DNA of 54,708 nt, from the NCBI RefSeq assembly GCF_026930145.1, contig NZ_JANHOJ010000006.1, forward strand, positions 1 to 54,708, written 5' to 3'. Each line of letters begins with the position of its first letter. Position 1 is the stretch's first letter. Position numbers and translations under genes: made by a program. The notes beneath the pieces are model-generated. The model was not told the origin of the DNA. It was given only the letters and a program-made list of their open reading frames with translations, and did no database searches. This DNA is from Bartonella sp. A05 (GTDB taxonomy: Bacteria > Pseudomonadota > Alphaproteobacteria > Rhizobiales > Rhizobiaceae). Shown here in pieces: positions 28,040 through 35,728 of the stretch.

Positions 28040-28165
28040 GTTGCGTGCACGAATATTTCGATTGAGAGAGGACTATTACGTGCGATTGATAAATGTGCAC
28101 ACAAAAAAAGAATAACGAGATCAGTCTTCTTGTCGACGGCAGCACGTCATGAGTTGAGTGGTTAG
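28040..28165 (+). pseudogene. HicB C-terminal fragment (duplicate)
   Basis: 41 codons closely similar to the ribbon-helix-helix end of the hicB at 26660 (CTNISIERGLLRAID, TRSVFLSTAARHELSG). There is no 5' part. An AGGAGGAA stands just before it but in the wrong frame. A CTCCCCA/TGGGGAG hairpin at 28215-28238 follows, matching the terminator position in the other copies of the block. Confidence 0.8.
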
Positions 28166-28293
28166 AGATGGTAATTTTAGGAACTCCAGAATTATCCAAG
28201 AGTTTGAATTCGTACTCCCCATCTGTTAGTGTGGGGAGCATGTAGTGTTATCTTTAGGCATATCGATACAAACTACATTCTAATAATAAAATA

Positions 28294-28440
28294 TTAAGCA
28301 ATTAGTTGAGAAATATTAGAAATTAATGTTTGCAAAAGATCAAACTGTTTGGTCATGTATTGTGATACCATCTCTACTATCTTAGATAGTGTTTCTTCTT
28401 TAGCTATTAACTTAGATAAAAGTTCTATTTTCTCAGTCAT
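28294..28440 (-). CDS. 48-residue helical protein, copy 3 of 3
   Basis: MTEKIELLSKLIAKEETLSK and so on, ending QLIA. Its ribosome site AAAGGA is seven bases before the ATG, as in the other two copies. The protein is one amphipathic helix pair without cysteine or signal. This copy has diverged most from the other two, especially in the second half. Function unknown. Confidence 0.65.
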   Translation of the reverse strand: MTEKIELLSKLIAKEETLSKIVEMVSQYMTKQFDLLQTLISNISQLIA

Positions 28441-28455
28441 TGTTTTATCCTTTTA

Positions 28456-28652
28456 TTTATCAATTGATAAAACACTAGGAGACTAGCTTCAAAATACTGG
28501 AAAGAAGCTCATGTAAAAGATTAGATTGCTCAGTTACGTATTTTGATACGAGACTCATTATTTTTGTTATGGTTTCTTCTTTTTCTGTTAGCTTAGATAA
28601 AAGTTCTATTTTCTCAGTCATTGTTTTATCCTTTCATTTATCAATTGATAAA
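28456..28652. repeat. Palindromes TTTATCAATTGATAAA between the triplet genes
   Basis: Perfect 16-base palindromes occur at 28456-28471 and 28637-28652, each between the stop of one gene copy and the ribosome site of the next. A degenerate version (ATTTATCAATTAATTTA) precedes copy 1. They could be operator half-sites or processing hairpins. Confidence 0.8.
28475..28621 (-). CDS. 48-residue helical protein, copy 2 of 3
   Basis: MTEKIELLSKLTEKEETITK, then an amphipathic helix ending LSSILKLVS. The DNA is nearly identical to copy 1 over a 181-base period that includes the ribosome site AAAGGA. A perfect 16-base palindrome TTTATCAATTGATAAA lies at 28637-28652, just upstream of its ribosome site. 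A small oligomerising or regulatory peptide is possible; I do not recognise it. Confidence 0.65.
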   Translation of the reverse strand: MTEKIELLSKLTEKEETITKIMSLVSKYVTEQSNLLHELLSSILKLVS

Positions 28653-28655
28653 ACA

Positions 28656-28802
28656 CTAGGAAACTAGCTTCAAAATACTGGAAAGAAGCTCATGTAAAAG
28701 ATTAGATTGCTCAGTTACGTATTTTGATACGAGACTCATTATTTTTGTTATGGTTTCTTCTTTTTCTGTTAGCTTAGATAAAAGTTCTACTTTCTCAGTC
28801 AT
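28656..28802 (-). CDS. 48-residue helical protein, copy 1 of 3 (promoter-proximal)
   Basis: Differs from copy 2 by one residue (MTEKVELL). It is the first gene after the promoter/operator at 28841-28889. Repeated identical length, conserved ribosome sites and intact frames in all three copies argue that the peptide is translated and selected. It is acidic to neutral with leucine-rich helices. No membrane segment is convincing. Confidence 0.68.
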   Translation of the reverse strand: MTEKVELLSKLTEKEETITKIMSLVSKYVTEQSNLLHELLSSILKLVS

Positions 28803-28840
28803 TGTTTTATCCTTTCATTTATCAATTAATTTATATTAGC

Positions 28841-28889
28841 ATTTAACATATTTGTTTTAATTATGTCAATACGTATTTTTGACATAATT
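28841..28889 (-). promoter_or_regulatory. Promoter with palindromic operator for the 48-residue gene triplet
   Basis: On the minus strand TTGACA (complement of 28864-28869) is followed after 17 bases by TTAAAT (complement of 28841-28846). The -35 box lies in one arm of a perfect 11-base inverted repeat (AATTATGTCAA, 9-base spacer, TTGACATAATT, 28859-28889). A dimeric repressor bound here would block RNA polymerase. Confidence 0.6.
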
Positions 28890-29742
28890 CATTTTTAATC
28901 AATTTGTGTGTTTTGTGCATAGGGATTAAGGCTTATGCTTAGTCAGAAGGTGTTTTTTGATGTAGGATCCATTGATGGAATAATAAAGAACAAGGTTGGA
29001 ATAGAACTCCGGCATTTTTTCATATAGAAGTTAGAAAAAAAACTTTATCTCGTTTTGAGAGACGCAGAGAATATCATTCTTGGTTATCGACGCTGCAACA
29101 GTATACAAGCAGATTTTAAAGGAACTTATAGCCATTCAGGCAACAGGTTTAAGCTTTGTGAAACAGGCTCAGTGCTTTTTCTTGCAGCAAGGATTAATTT
29201 TCAGGACAGTGATTACCAGCGTCTGGAAGGAATACAGTTGCAGGCTGTATGGCTGAAAGTAAGGCACTTTATGCTCATGCTAGCCAACTCAGCGGTGTGA
29301 AATGGTTGGAGGTTTTGCGGGTGTTGGTGTGTCCAGTGATTACTCATGCATTTTTCCTCTTATTTGCTACCGTCAAAACTGCTGCTCTGTTCAAATTGCT
29401 GGAGCAGGGTATCGGCTAACCACCGGCTTAATGACTGTGTGGGACGCTGAAACACAGGCATTGTTTGCTGCTGTTATGTCCTTCTGGTTTGGTCAACGTG
29501 CTTTGGATAAGTCCCATTCAACTTCTTGCAAAACACCTTGAAACCGCTCTAGGTCAAACAAATGGTCAATACACTGTCTTGTAGGGCTTGCTATGAGTTG
29601 AAAGATTACGCAACAGCTAAGCAATAAGGCATCTGACCGCTTTACGCTCACACTGGAGTGCAAGGATGTGTTCTAGACAAGAAAATGGCATGGCGTATTT
29701 GATAGGGCAGAGAACAGCTAAGACTTATAGGGACATTTGAAA
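28890..29742 (+). pseudogene. Decayed phage lysis-region gene (holin-like membrane protein)
   Basis: Short frames on the plus strand join into one lost protein: AESKALYAHASQLSGVKW, LEVLRVLVCPVITHAFFLLF, TVKTAALFKLLEQGI, then after a frameshift near 29415 LTTGLMTVWDAETQALFAA and MSFWFGQRALDKS. The hydrophobic segments and the position before an endolysin fit a holin-type gene. Several frameshifts and stops are visible. Upstream, 28934-29020 holds a short fragment and a damaged terminator copy. Confidence 0.6.
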
Positions 29743-30174
29743 ATGAGACATATCACACAAAATGGCGTGGACTTAAAACGATTTGAGGGCTTCTCTCGGA
29801 TCGTTTATTTTTGTCCAGCAGGCTATCCCACGATCGGATATGGTCATGTGGTTAAAGGCACTGACGACTTTTCGCCTTGGTATTTTGGTATTGATGAAGA
29901 ACATGCAGAAAAGCTATTACGTCAAGATATCCAGATTGCTGAGTGTGCTGTTTTACGCTTGATCAATGTACCGCTTACGGACAATCAGTTTGATGCATTG
30001 GTATCTTTCACCTATAATTTCGGTGGTGGGGCACTCCAGCGTTCAACTTTGCGCCGTAAAATCAACCGCGAAGAACATGCAAAAGCGCCCGAGCAATTCA
30101 TGCGCTGGGTTTGGGCTGGTGATCACAAGCTTAAGGGGCTTATCCAACGCAGAAAAGCAGAAAGCATACTTTGA
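29743..30174 (+). CDS. Phage endolysin, GH24 lysozyme
   Basis: 143 residues from the ATG at 29743; a TTG two codons earlier is also open. A muramidase of the T4/P1 lysozyme family. The catalytic signature is Glu15 (RFEGF), eight residues, Cys24, five residues, Thr30 in GYPTIGYGH. This is the E-8-(D/C)-5-T pattern, with cysteine in place of aspartate as in P1 Lyz. The LTDNQFDALVSFTYNFGGGA segment is typical. There is no signal or SAR helix, so it would need a holin, but the neighbouring holin-like gene is broken. The 3' end runs into TTTGA repeats that may have altered the last residues. Confidence 0.9.
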   Translation: MRHITQNGVDLKRFEGFSRIVYFCPAGYPTIGYGHVVKGTDDFSPWYFGIDEEHAEKLLRQDIQIAECAVLRLINVPLTDNQFDALVSFTYNFGGGALQRSTLRRKINREEHAKAPEQFMRWVWAGDHKLKGLIQRRKAESIL

Positions 30175-30198
30175 TTTGATTTGATTTGATTTGATTTG
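30170..30198. repeat. Pentanucleotide microsatellite (TTTGA)5
   Basis: Five perfect TTTGA units plus a partial sixth, beginning in the endolysin stop codon. A change in copy number would shift the frame beyond the stop; it leaves the current product intact. Confidence 0.95.
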
Positions 30199-30229
30199 TG
30201 AGATAACTTTCTGCAAACTAATGAGAAGT

Positions 30230-30273
30230 ATCATGAAAATATCATGAAAATATCATGAAAATATCATGAATAT
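30230..30273. repeat. 11-bp tandem repeat, four copies, before the DUF488 gene
   Basis: ATCATGAAAAT is repeated four times (the last unit ends AATAT), 13 bases upstream of the DUF488 gene start. The 11-base period is about one helical turn. It could tune the promoter or leader length by slippage. Confidence 0.95.
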
Positions 30274-30285
30274 GGTGGAGGTACT

Positions 30286-31194
30286 GTGACCCAACAAAAA
30301 AAATCATTATTTGGGCGTCAAAAATTGCTTTTAGCTTTGCTTCAAGCATTTGGTGGGCGTTTACTAAATACAGATCTCCAGAAATATTTATTTCTGTTCA
30401 CTGAAATGTGTGAGCAAGATAAAAGTTATGAATTTGTTCCTTATAAATATGGGTGTTTTTCTTTCCAATCATATGCTGACCGACGCCGCCTCGAGGAAGT
30501 TGGAGCAATTGTAAAGACGGAAGATTGGCAAATTGCGGAAGATGCTGATGATTACATTTCAGCTCTTAGTTCTTCAATCCAAAAGAAGGTTATTCGATTT
30601 TCCGAGAAATTTAAGAATATGAAGGGTAACGATTTAGTTCGGTATATCTACAAGAATTATCCATACTATGCAATAAACAGCGAAATAGCTCCTAAGATTA
30701 TGAGTGCAGAAGAATTGATTAAAATTAAACAAGCTAAACCTGATGATAAAAGCTATAAGTTTTTCACAATCGGTTATGAAGGCCAATCCTTTGAAAACTA
30801 TCTCAATCGATTGATTAAAAATAATATCAAAGTTTTATGCGATGTCAGAAAAAATCCATTAAGCCGTAAATACGGTTTTTCAAAGTCAACACTTTCTGAA
30901 ACATTGAATAAACTTGGTATTGAATATATTCATTTTGCTGAACTTGGTATTGTTTCTGAAAAACGCCAAGCTCTTCATACACAAAGAGACTATGACAAAC
31001 TTTTTGATGAATATGAACATACAACTTTGGCGCAAAATAAAAAAGCTGTGTATAAGCTTTTAGAGATATTCTCGGATAAAAAGCGTGTTGCTATTACTTG
31101 CTTTGAAGCGAAGTCATGTATGTGCCATCGAAGTCGTGTTGCAAGAGCATTATCGAAGCATCCTTCTTGGAAATATGACATCGTCCATATTTAA
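30286..31194 (+). CDS. DUF488-family protein with N-terminal Panacea-like domain
   Basis: 302 residues from GTG, with GGTGGAGG six bases upstream. Residues 1-65 (LLALLQAFGGRLLNTDLQK, VPYKYGCFSFQS) resemble the DUF4065/Panacea-type domain found in antitoxin-like proteins. Residues 155-302 are DUF488: TIGYEGQSFENYLNRL, VLCDVRKNPLSRKYGFSK, and the C-terminal cysteine motif CFEAKSCMCHRSRVA. DUF488 proteins are of unsettled function; they are small alpha/beta proteins often found near mobile elements. The next gene follows after 11 bases. Both sit beside the type I R-M operon, so a defence or DNA-modification role is possible but unproven. Confidence 0.8.
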   Translation: MTQQKKSLFGRQKLLLALLQAFGGRLLNTDLQKYLFLFTEMCEQDKSYEFVPYKYGCFSFQSYADRRRLEEVGAIVKTEDWQIAEDADDYISALSSSIQKKVIRFSEKFKNMKGNDLVRYIYKNYPYYAINSEIAPKIMSAEELIKIKQAKPDDKSYKFFTIGYEGQSFENYLNRLIKNNIKVLCDVRKNPLSRKYGFSKSTLSETLNKLGIEYIHFAELGIVSEKRQALHTQRDYDKLFDEYEHTTLAQNKKAVYKLLEIFSDKKRVAITCFEAKSCMCHRSRVARALSKHPSWKYDIVHI

Positions 31195-31205
31195 GGAGGC
31201 TCGGA

Positions 31206-32024
31206 ATGAAAAAAGAACGAATTCTAATTGCTGTAAAGACTTATCCTACACTTTCTAAAAAATATACAGAACTTGTATGTACGGCAGGTTTCAGAGAGGA
31301 TGGATCGTGGATTAGGCTATATCCATCGCCTTTTCGTTTTTTGGAAGAAAGCCAGCGCTACAAAAAATATCAATGGATAGAGCTGGAAATTGGGGAAAAC
31401 CCTACAGATCACAGACCGGAAAGTTATCGTCCATTAAATATCGATGATATTACACTTGGTGACTGTATCCCGACAGATCGCAATTGGGAGGAACGACGCA
31501 AGTTTATCTTTGCAAATAATACAGTACATACCAACCTTGAAACTATTATTGAAGGTGCAAAAAGTAATCAATATTCTCTGGTTATTTTTAAACCAAAGCA
31601 GATTAAAGATTTTGTTGTAGAGGCGGTCAACAGAGAATGGGAATTAAGTAGAAAAGAAGCTATTGAAGCTGCATTAAAACAAGGCTCTTTGTTTGAGGAG
31701 CATGATAAGCAAGACTTTAAATTAATGCCCAAATTACCTTACAAATTTTCTTATCGTTTCACAGATGATGAAGATAAAGAAAGCACCCTTATGATCGAAG
31801 ATTGGGAAATAGGTCAACTCTATTGGAATTGCCTGAACACAAGCAATAGTGAAAAAGAGGCAATTGATAAAGTTAAACAAAAGTACTTCGATGATTTTGC
31901 TTTAACCAAAGATATTTATCTTTTTCTTGGAACTACCTATGAATGGCACAAAAGAGCAAAAAATCCATATGTAATTATTGGTGTTTTTTATCCGAAAAAA
32001 ATTATACAAGAATCACTATTTTAG
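31206..32024 (+). CDS. Conserved partner of DUF488, unknown function
   Basis: 272 residues with AAGGAGGCTCGGA before the ATG. The N-terminus MKKERILIAVKTYPTLSKKY and VCTAGFREDGSWIRLYP define a conserved family that, as I recall, accompanies DUF488 genes in islands. It is alpha/beta, without membrane segments, with a WHKRAKNPYVIIGVFYP end. It is the second gene of a probable two-gene operon. Function unknown. Confidence 0.75.
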   Translation: MKKERILIAVKTYPTLSKKYTELVCTAGFREDGSWIRLYPSPFRFLEESQRYKKYQWIELEIGENPTDHRPESYRPLNIDDITLGDCIPTDRNWEERRKFIFANNTVHTNLETIIEGAKSNQYSLVIFKPKQIKDFVVEAVNREWELSRKEAIEAALKQGSLFEEHDKQDFKLMPKLPYKFSYRFTDDEDKESTLMIEDWEIGQLYWNCLNTSNSEKEAIDKVKQKYFDDFALTKDIYLFLGTTYEWHKRAKNPYVIIGVFYPKKIIQESLF

Positions 32025-32229
32025 TTTTGGTATTTCACCTATCAAACTAATTCAACCTTAACAGTGAACTCACTCATCAGACCAGAGGATTTCTGTAAGG
32101 AGGAGGATTTAGTGCAATTAATTTAGCAAAATTACGTTTTTGATATTCATAGTTTTCGTGATGTCGACACTAAAATGTGGGCTTGATGAACACTTTAAAT
32201 ATTGATCGAAAAAGCCTAGGGTGTTCATT

Positions 32230-32472
32230 CTATTGCTCTATTATTTCAGTATTATTTTGTTGTTGGGTGCTATTTGAAGCAACGCCAAGAAATCCTACAA
32301 ATAAGGTAAGTGCACCAATGATTAAGAGTGCAGGTTGCACTTGCTTTAAACTGATAAAGCTGGCAGAGACAAAACCGATTCATACTGCCGTTTGTATAAT
32401 GAAGATATAAGCAGGCATTTGCTGTTTGCGCTCCTTTTTGCTGATATGCGTCATCATAAAATGCACTGTCAC
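32230..32472 (-). pseudogene. Small membrane protein remnant
   Basis: The minus-strand frame reads HISKKERKQQMPAYIFIIQ and TAV, a TGA, then IGFVSASFISLKQVQPALL, IIGALTLFVGFLGVASN and STQQQNNTEIIEQ. It would encode about 80 residues with two membrane helices, but the internal stop interrupts the first helix. Family unknown. The rest of the 32025-32644 gap shows no supported gene. Confidence 0.5.
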
Positions 32473-32644
32473 GGTGTTTTGCACCTCGTTAAAAAATTTT
32501 AGCGTTCAACATATCGGCATTAAAAGGAAAAGGATAGAGGTTCATGCAGAAGTGCTTGAACAATTTATGCGTAGGAGACTTGATCGATGGCCGGGAGCTA
32601 AGGAGATTAATAAAGCATACTTTAAACGTATAGTATATCGATGC

Positions 32645-35600
32645 CTATACATCTAGGTATTTTTCAAAGAACAATTTTAATTTTTCAAAAACTACGGTCT
32701 TTTTCTTGGCGCGTGTATTGGATGGATCAAACATTGATCCAGGAGGTAAAATATCTGCAAATCCAACACCTGCAGATTTTATCTCTCTATCTCTAAAGGC
32801 GTTGGCAATGAATTTCTTTGTTTTTTCTGACTCAAGGTTTTCTTCGTTAATAATTTTTTCAAGCTCCTCAGCTTTATTTTTATTTGTAAATTCTCGCCAG
32901 TCATGATCAATATCACTGTGGACGTTAAGGGTCTTGATGAAGCGTTCAATTAATTCTTTTTTGCTACGCAGTTCAATGTTAGAATCCATTGTTTTATCAA
33001 TGGTTGTAAGAATATCTTTATCCTTCATTTTAGATTTATAATATTTTTCAACCAATTGCAGAATATAATCAATATTTATCGTAACCTGTTTAATTAGTTC
33101 TATTTCAAATTCAATATCATCATTGATGCTTTCTTTATCGGATTCTTTATGTTTGCGTAGTTTGTCATATAAGTCGAGATAAACACTCTGATAATCCTGA
33201 AAGTTTCGTTCAGAAAGAATTTCATTGCCAGCGAATTCATCAAATGATGTTAAAATGTTGCGAAGACGTAATATGGCTCCCCACAGCCTTATGTAATCTT
33301 TTTCAGCTTGTTCACCTTCAATAAACACTGGCAAAGGAAACAGTTTTTGAAGCTCAGTAATTAAAGTGACGTACCCTTTCTGCGTTTTTCCATCTTTTTC
33401 CCAGCCATAGTAATATTCTTTGAAAGATTTCAGCAGGACAATACCACAAGCTTCCTTATTTCCGAAAATGGAAAGTGCATCATTCGTGGCTTGTTCCAAG
33501 TCGCGGAAACAGACGATATTCCCAAATGTTTTAACGGAATTTAAAATTCGGTTAGTGCGTGAAAAAGCTTGCAGAAGACCATGGTAACGTAGATTCTTAT
33601 CAACCCATAAAGTGTTGAGTGTTGTGGCATCAAATCCTGTTAGAAACATATTTACGACAATGAGCAAATCAATTTCACGGTTTTTCATTCTCTTAGAAAG
33701 ATTTTTGTAATAATTCTCAAATTTATCAGCACTTGTGTTGTAACTTTCACCAAAATATTGATTGTAATCAACAATGGCCATGTCAAGGAAGTCACGAGAG
33801 GTTTTATCTAATCCGCTTGTATTGAAATCTTCATCCGGTAGGATACCATCCTCATTTTCAGCTTCATTTGCACCAAAGCTGAAAATGGTGGCAATTCTCA
33901 ATCCGGAGTTTCGAGACTTAAATTCATTGTAGTACTTCTTGGCTACATCAATGGAGCTAACCGCAAAGATTGAGTTAAATCCTTTCAGTTGGATTTGATT
34001 TCTGGTTTCTTTAATTTTGTTTGTTATGTTTTTTTCTTTATCCGCAACAACTTCGGCAATGTTGTTCCGTTTTCGGAATGAATAAACACCACCATCACGC
34101 TTTGTTTTTTGTTCAAAATGCTCAAGAATATAGTCTGTGATACCTGTTATGCGTTTTGGATCATTTGCTGCTTTTTCAATATCAATGGCATGAACTTTCT
34201 TATCTTTAACTTCATCCTTCATTTTAATTGTGTTGATATAATCAATTTTAAATGGCAATACATTTTCATCATTAATGGCATCAACAATGGTATAAGCATG
34301 AAGTTTCTCACCAAAAGCCTGTTCCGTTGTTTTCAAATGCGGATTACCACTTGATGAGGAATTCGCAGCAAAAATCGGTGTGCCGGTAAAGCCAAATATA
34401 TGATATTTTTTGAACGCTTTTGTGATAGCAGTATGCATTTCACCAAATTGAGATCGATGACACTCATCAAATATTAAAACGATATGTTCATTAAAAACAG
34501 TATGCGGCTTATTGGCAGAGATAAACTTTGCCAGCTTTTGAATGGTCGTGATGATGATTTTAGTATTCGAGTCAGCAAGTTGTTGTATCAAAATAGCGGT
34601 GTTGGTATTGGAGTTAGCTGCACCTTCTTGGAAGTTGTCATATTCTTTCATGGTTTGGTAATCGAGATCTTTACGATCAACAATGAATAAAACTTTATCA
34701 ACTCCATCCATGCGGGTAGCAAGCTGGGCAGCTTTAAAGCTGGTAAGCGTTTTACCGCTACCTGTTGTGTGCCAGATATAACCACCAGCATCAATCGTGC
34801 CGAGCTGTTTGTGATTGGTGGATATGGCAATGCGATTTATAATTCGCTCTACTGCTGTAATTTGATATGGACGCATAACGAGCAGTAGTTTATCGGATGT
34901 AAAAACGCAGTATTTTGTCAAAATCGAAAGCATTGAATGCTTTGAAAAAAAGGTCTTTGTGAAATCCACAAGATCGGCAATACGTTTGTTCTTCGCATCT
35001 GTCCACCAACAAGTAAATTCAAAGCTGTTAGACGTTTTCTTCTGGTATTTATGTCCCTGTTGTTCTTTAAGGTGTGTTCTACGGGTGGTGTTGGAATAAT
35101 ATTTCGTATGTGTGCCGTTTGAAATCACGAAAATCTGCACATACTCAAACAAGCCACTATCTGCCCAAAAACTATCGCGTTGGTAACGATTAATCTGATT
35201 AAATGCCTCACGTACGGCAACGCCGCGCCGTTTTAGCTCTATATGAACCATTGGCAAACCATTTACGAGGATGGTCACATCATAACGATTTTGACGTGTT
35301 CCTTTGGCTTCATACTGATTGATGATTTGCACGCTGTTATTGTGGATATTATCTTTGTCCAGAATACGTACATTTTTGGTCGAACCATCATCGCGCGTAA
35401 GATTAAAGATATGGTCTTTCTGAACCTTTATTGTTTTTTCTTCGATGCCTTCATTTTTATTCGTCAGATAATTGTGTAGCATTTGCTGCCATTCAGTTTC
35501 AGAGAATTCCATTTCATTGAGCCTTGAAAGCTGAACACGCAGATTATACAGTAAGTCATCATTTTGCGTAATATTTAGATATTCATAGCCGTTCGTTTTA

Positions 35601-35728
35601 AGAAGACGAATAAATTCAAGCTCTAGCTCATTCTCCGATTGGTAATGCGTGGCCTCTTTTTTTTCTGGTACATATTCCGCAACAACCGTACTGTTCGGAT
35701 TTTCTGCAATAGTGTTATACCTGAACAT
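32645..35728 (-). CDS. hsdR: Type I restriction enzyme, R subunit
   Basis: 1027 residues, normal for HsdR. It translocates DNA and cleaves it far from the recognition site when the site is unmethylated. An N-terminal PD-(D/E)xK nuclease has Asp150 (RYDVTILVNG) and E164-L-K166. The SF2 motor domains have TGSGKT (322-327), DECH (421-424) and FTGTP. A helical C-terminal region contacts the methylase core. Its start overlaps the hsdS stop by one base, so translation is coupled. No lesion is seen. Confidence 0.95.
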   Translation of the reverse strand: MFRYNTIAENPNSTVVAEYVPEKKEATHYQSENELELEFIRLLKTNGYEYLNITQNDDLLYNLRVQLSRLNEMEFSETEWQQMLHNYLTNKNEGIEEKTIKVQKDHIFNLTRDDGSTKNVRILDKDNIHNNSVQIINQYEAKGTRQNRYDVTILVNGLPMVHIELKRRGVAVREAFNQINRYQRDSFWADSGLFEYVQIFVISNGTHTKYYSNTTRRTHLKEQQGHKYQKKTSNSFEFTCWWTDAKNKRIADLVDFTKTFFSKHSMLSILTKYCVFTSDKLLLVMRPYQITAVERIINRIAISTNHKQLGTIDAGGYIWHTTGSGKTLTSFKAAQLATRMDGVDKVLFIVDRKDLDYQTMKEYDNFQEGAANSNTNTAILIQQLADSNTKIIITTIQKLAKFISANKPHTVFNEHIVLIFDECHRSQFGEMHTAITKAFKKYHIFGFTGTPIFAANSSSSGNPHLKTTEQAFGEKLHAYTIVDAINDENVLPFKIDYINTIKMKDEVKDKKVHAIDIEKAANDPKRITGITDYILEHFEQKTKRDGGVYSFRKRNNIAEVVADKEKNITNKIKETRNQIQLKGFNSIFAVSSIDVAKKYYNEFKSRNSGLRIATIFSFGANEAENEDGILPDEDFNTSGLDKTSRDFLDMAIVDYNQYFGESYNTSADKFENYYKNLSKRMKNREIDLLIVVNMFLTGFDATTLNTLWVDKNLRYHGLLQAFSRTNRILNSVKTFGNIVCFRDLEQATNDALSIFGNKEACGIVLLKSFKEYYYGWEKDGKTQKGYVTLITELQKLFPLPVFIEGEQAEKDYIRLWGAILRLRNILTSFDEFAGNEILSERNFQDYQSVYLDLYDKLRKHKESDKESINDDIEFEIELIKQVTINIDYILQLVEKYYKSKMKDKDILTTIDKTMDSNIELRSKKELIERFIKTLNVHSDIDHDWREFTNKNKAEELEKIINEENLESEKTKKFIANAFRDREIKSAGVGFADILPPGSMFDPSNTRAKKKTVVFEKLKLFFEKYLDV

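Noticed and set aside
28294..28802. 181-bp repeats considered as a CRISPR-like or iteron array
   Set aside because: Units are far too long, spacers are not unique, and each unit is a complete small gene with its ribosome site.
32177..32410. 77-codon plus-strand frame after the DUF488 partner
   Set aside because: The opposite strand gives a far more protein-like two-helix membrane sequence with a single stop; the plus frame is its shadow.
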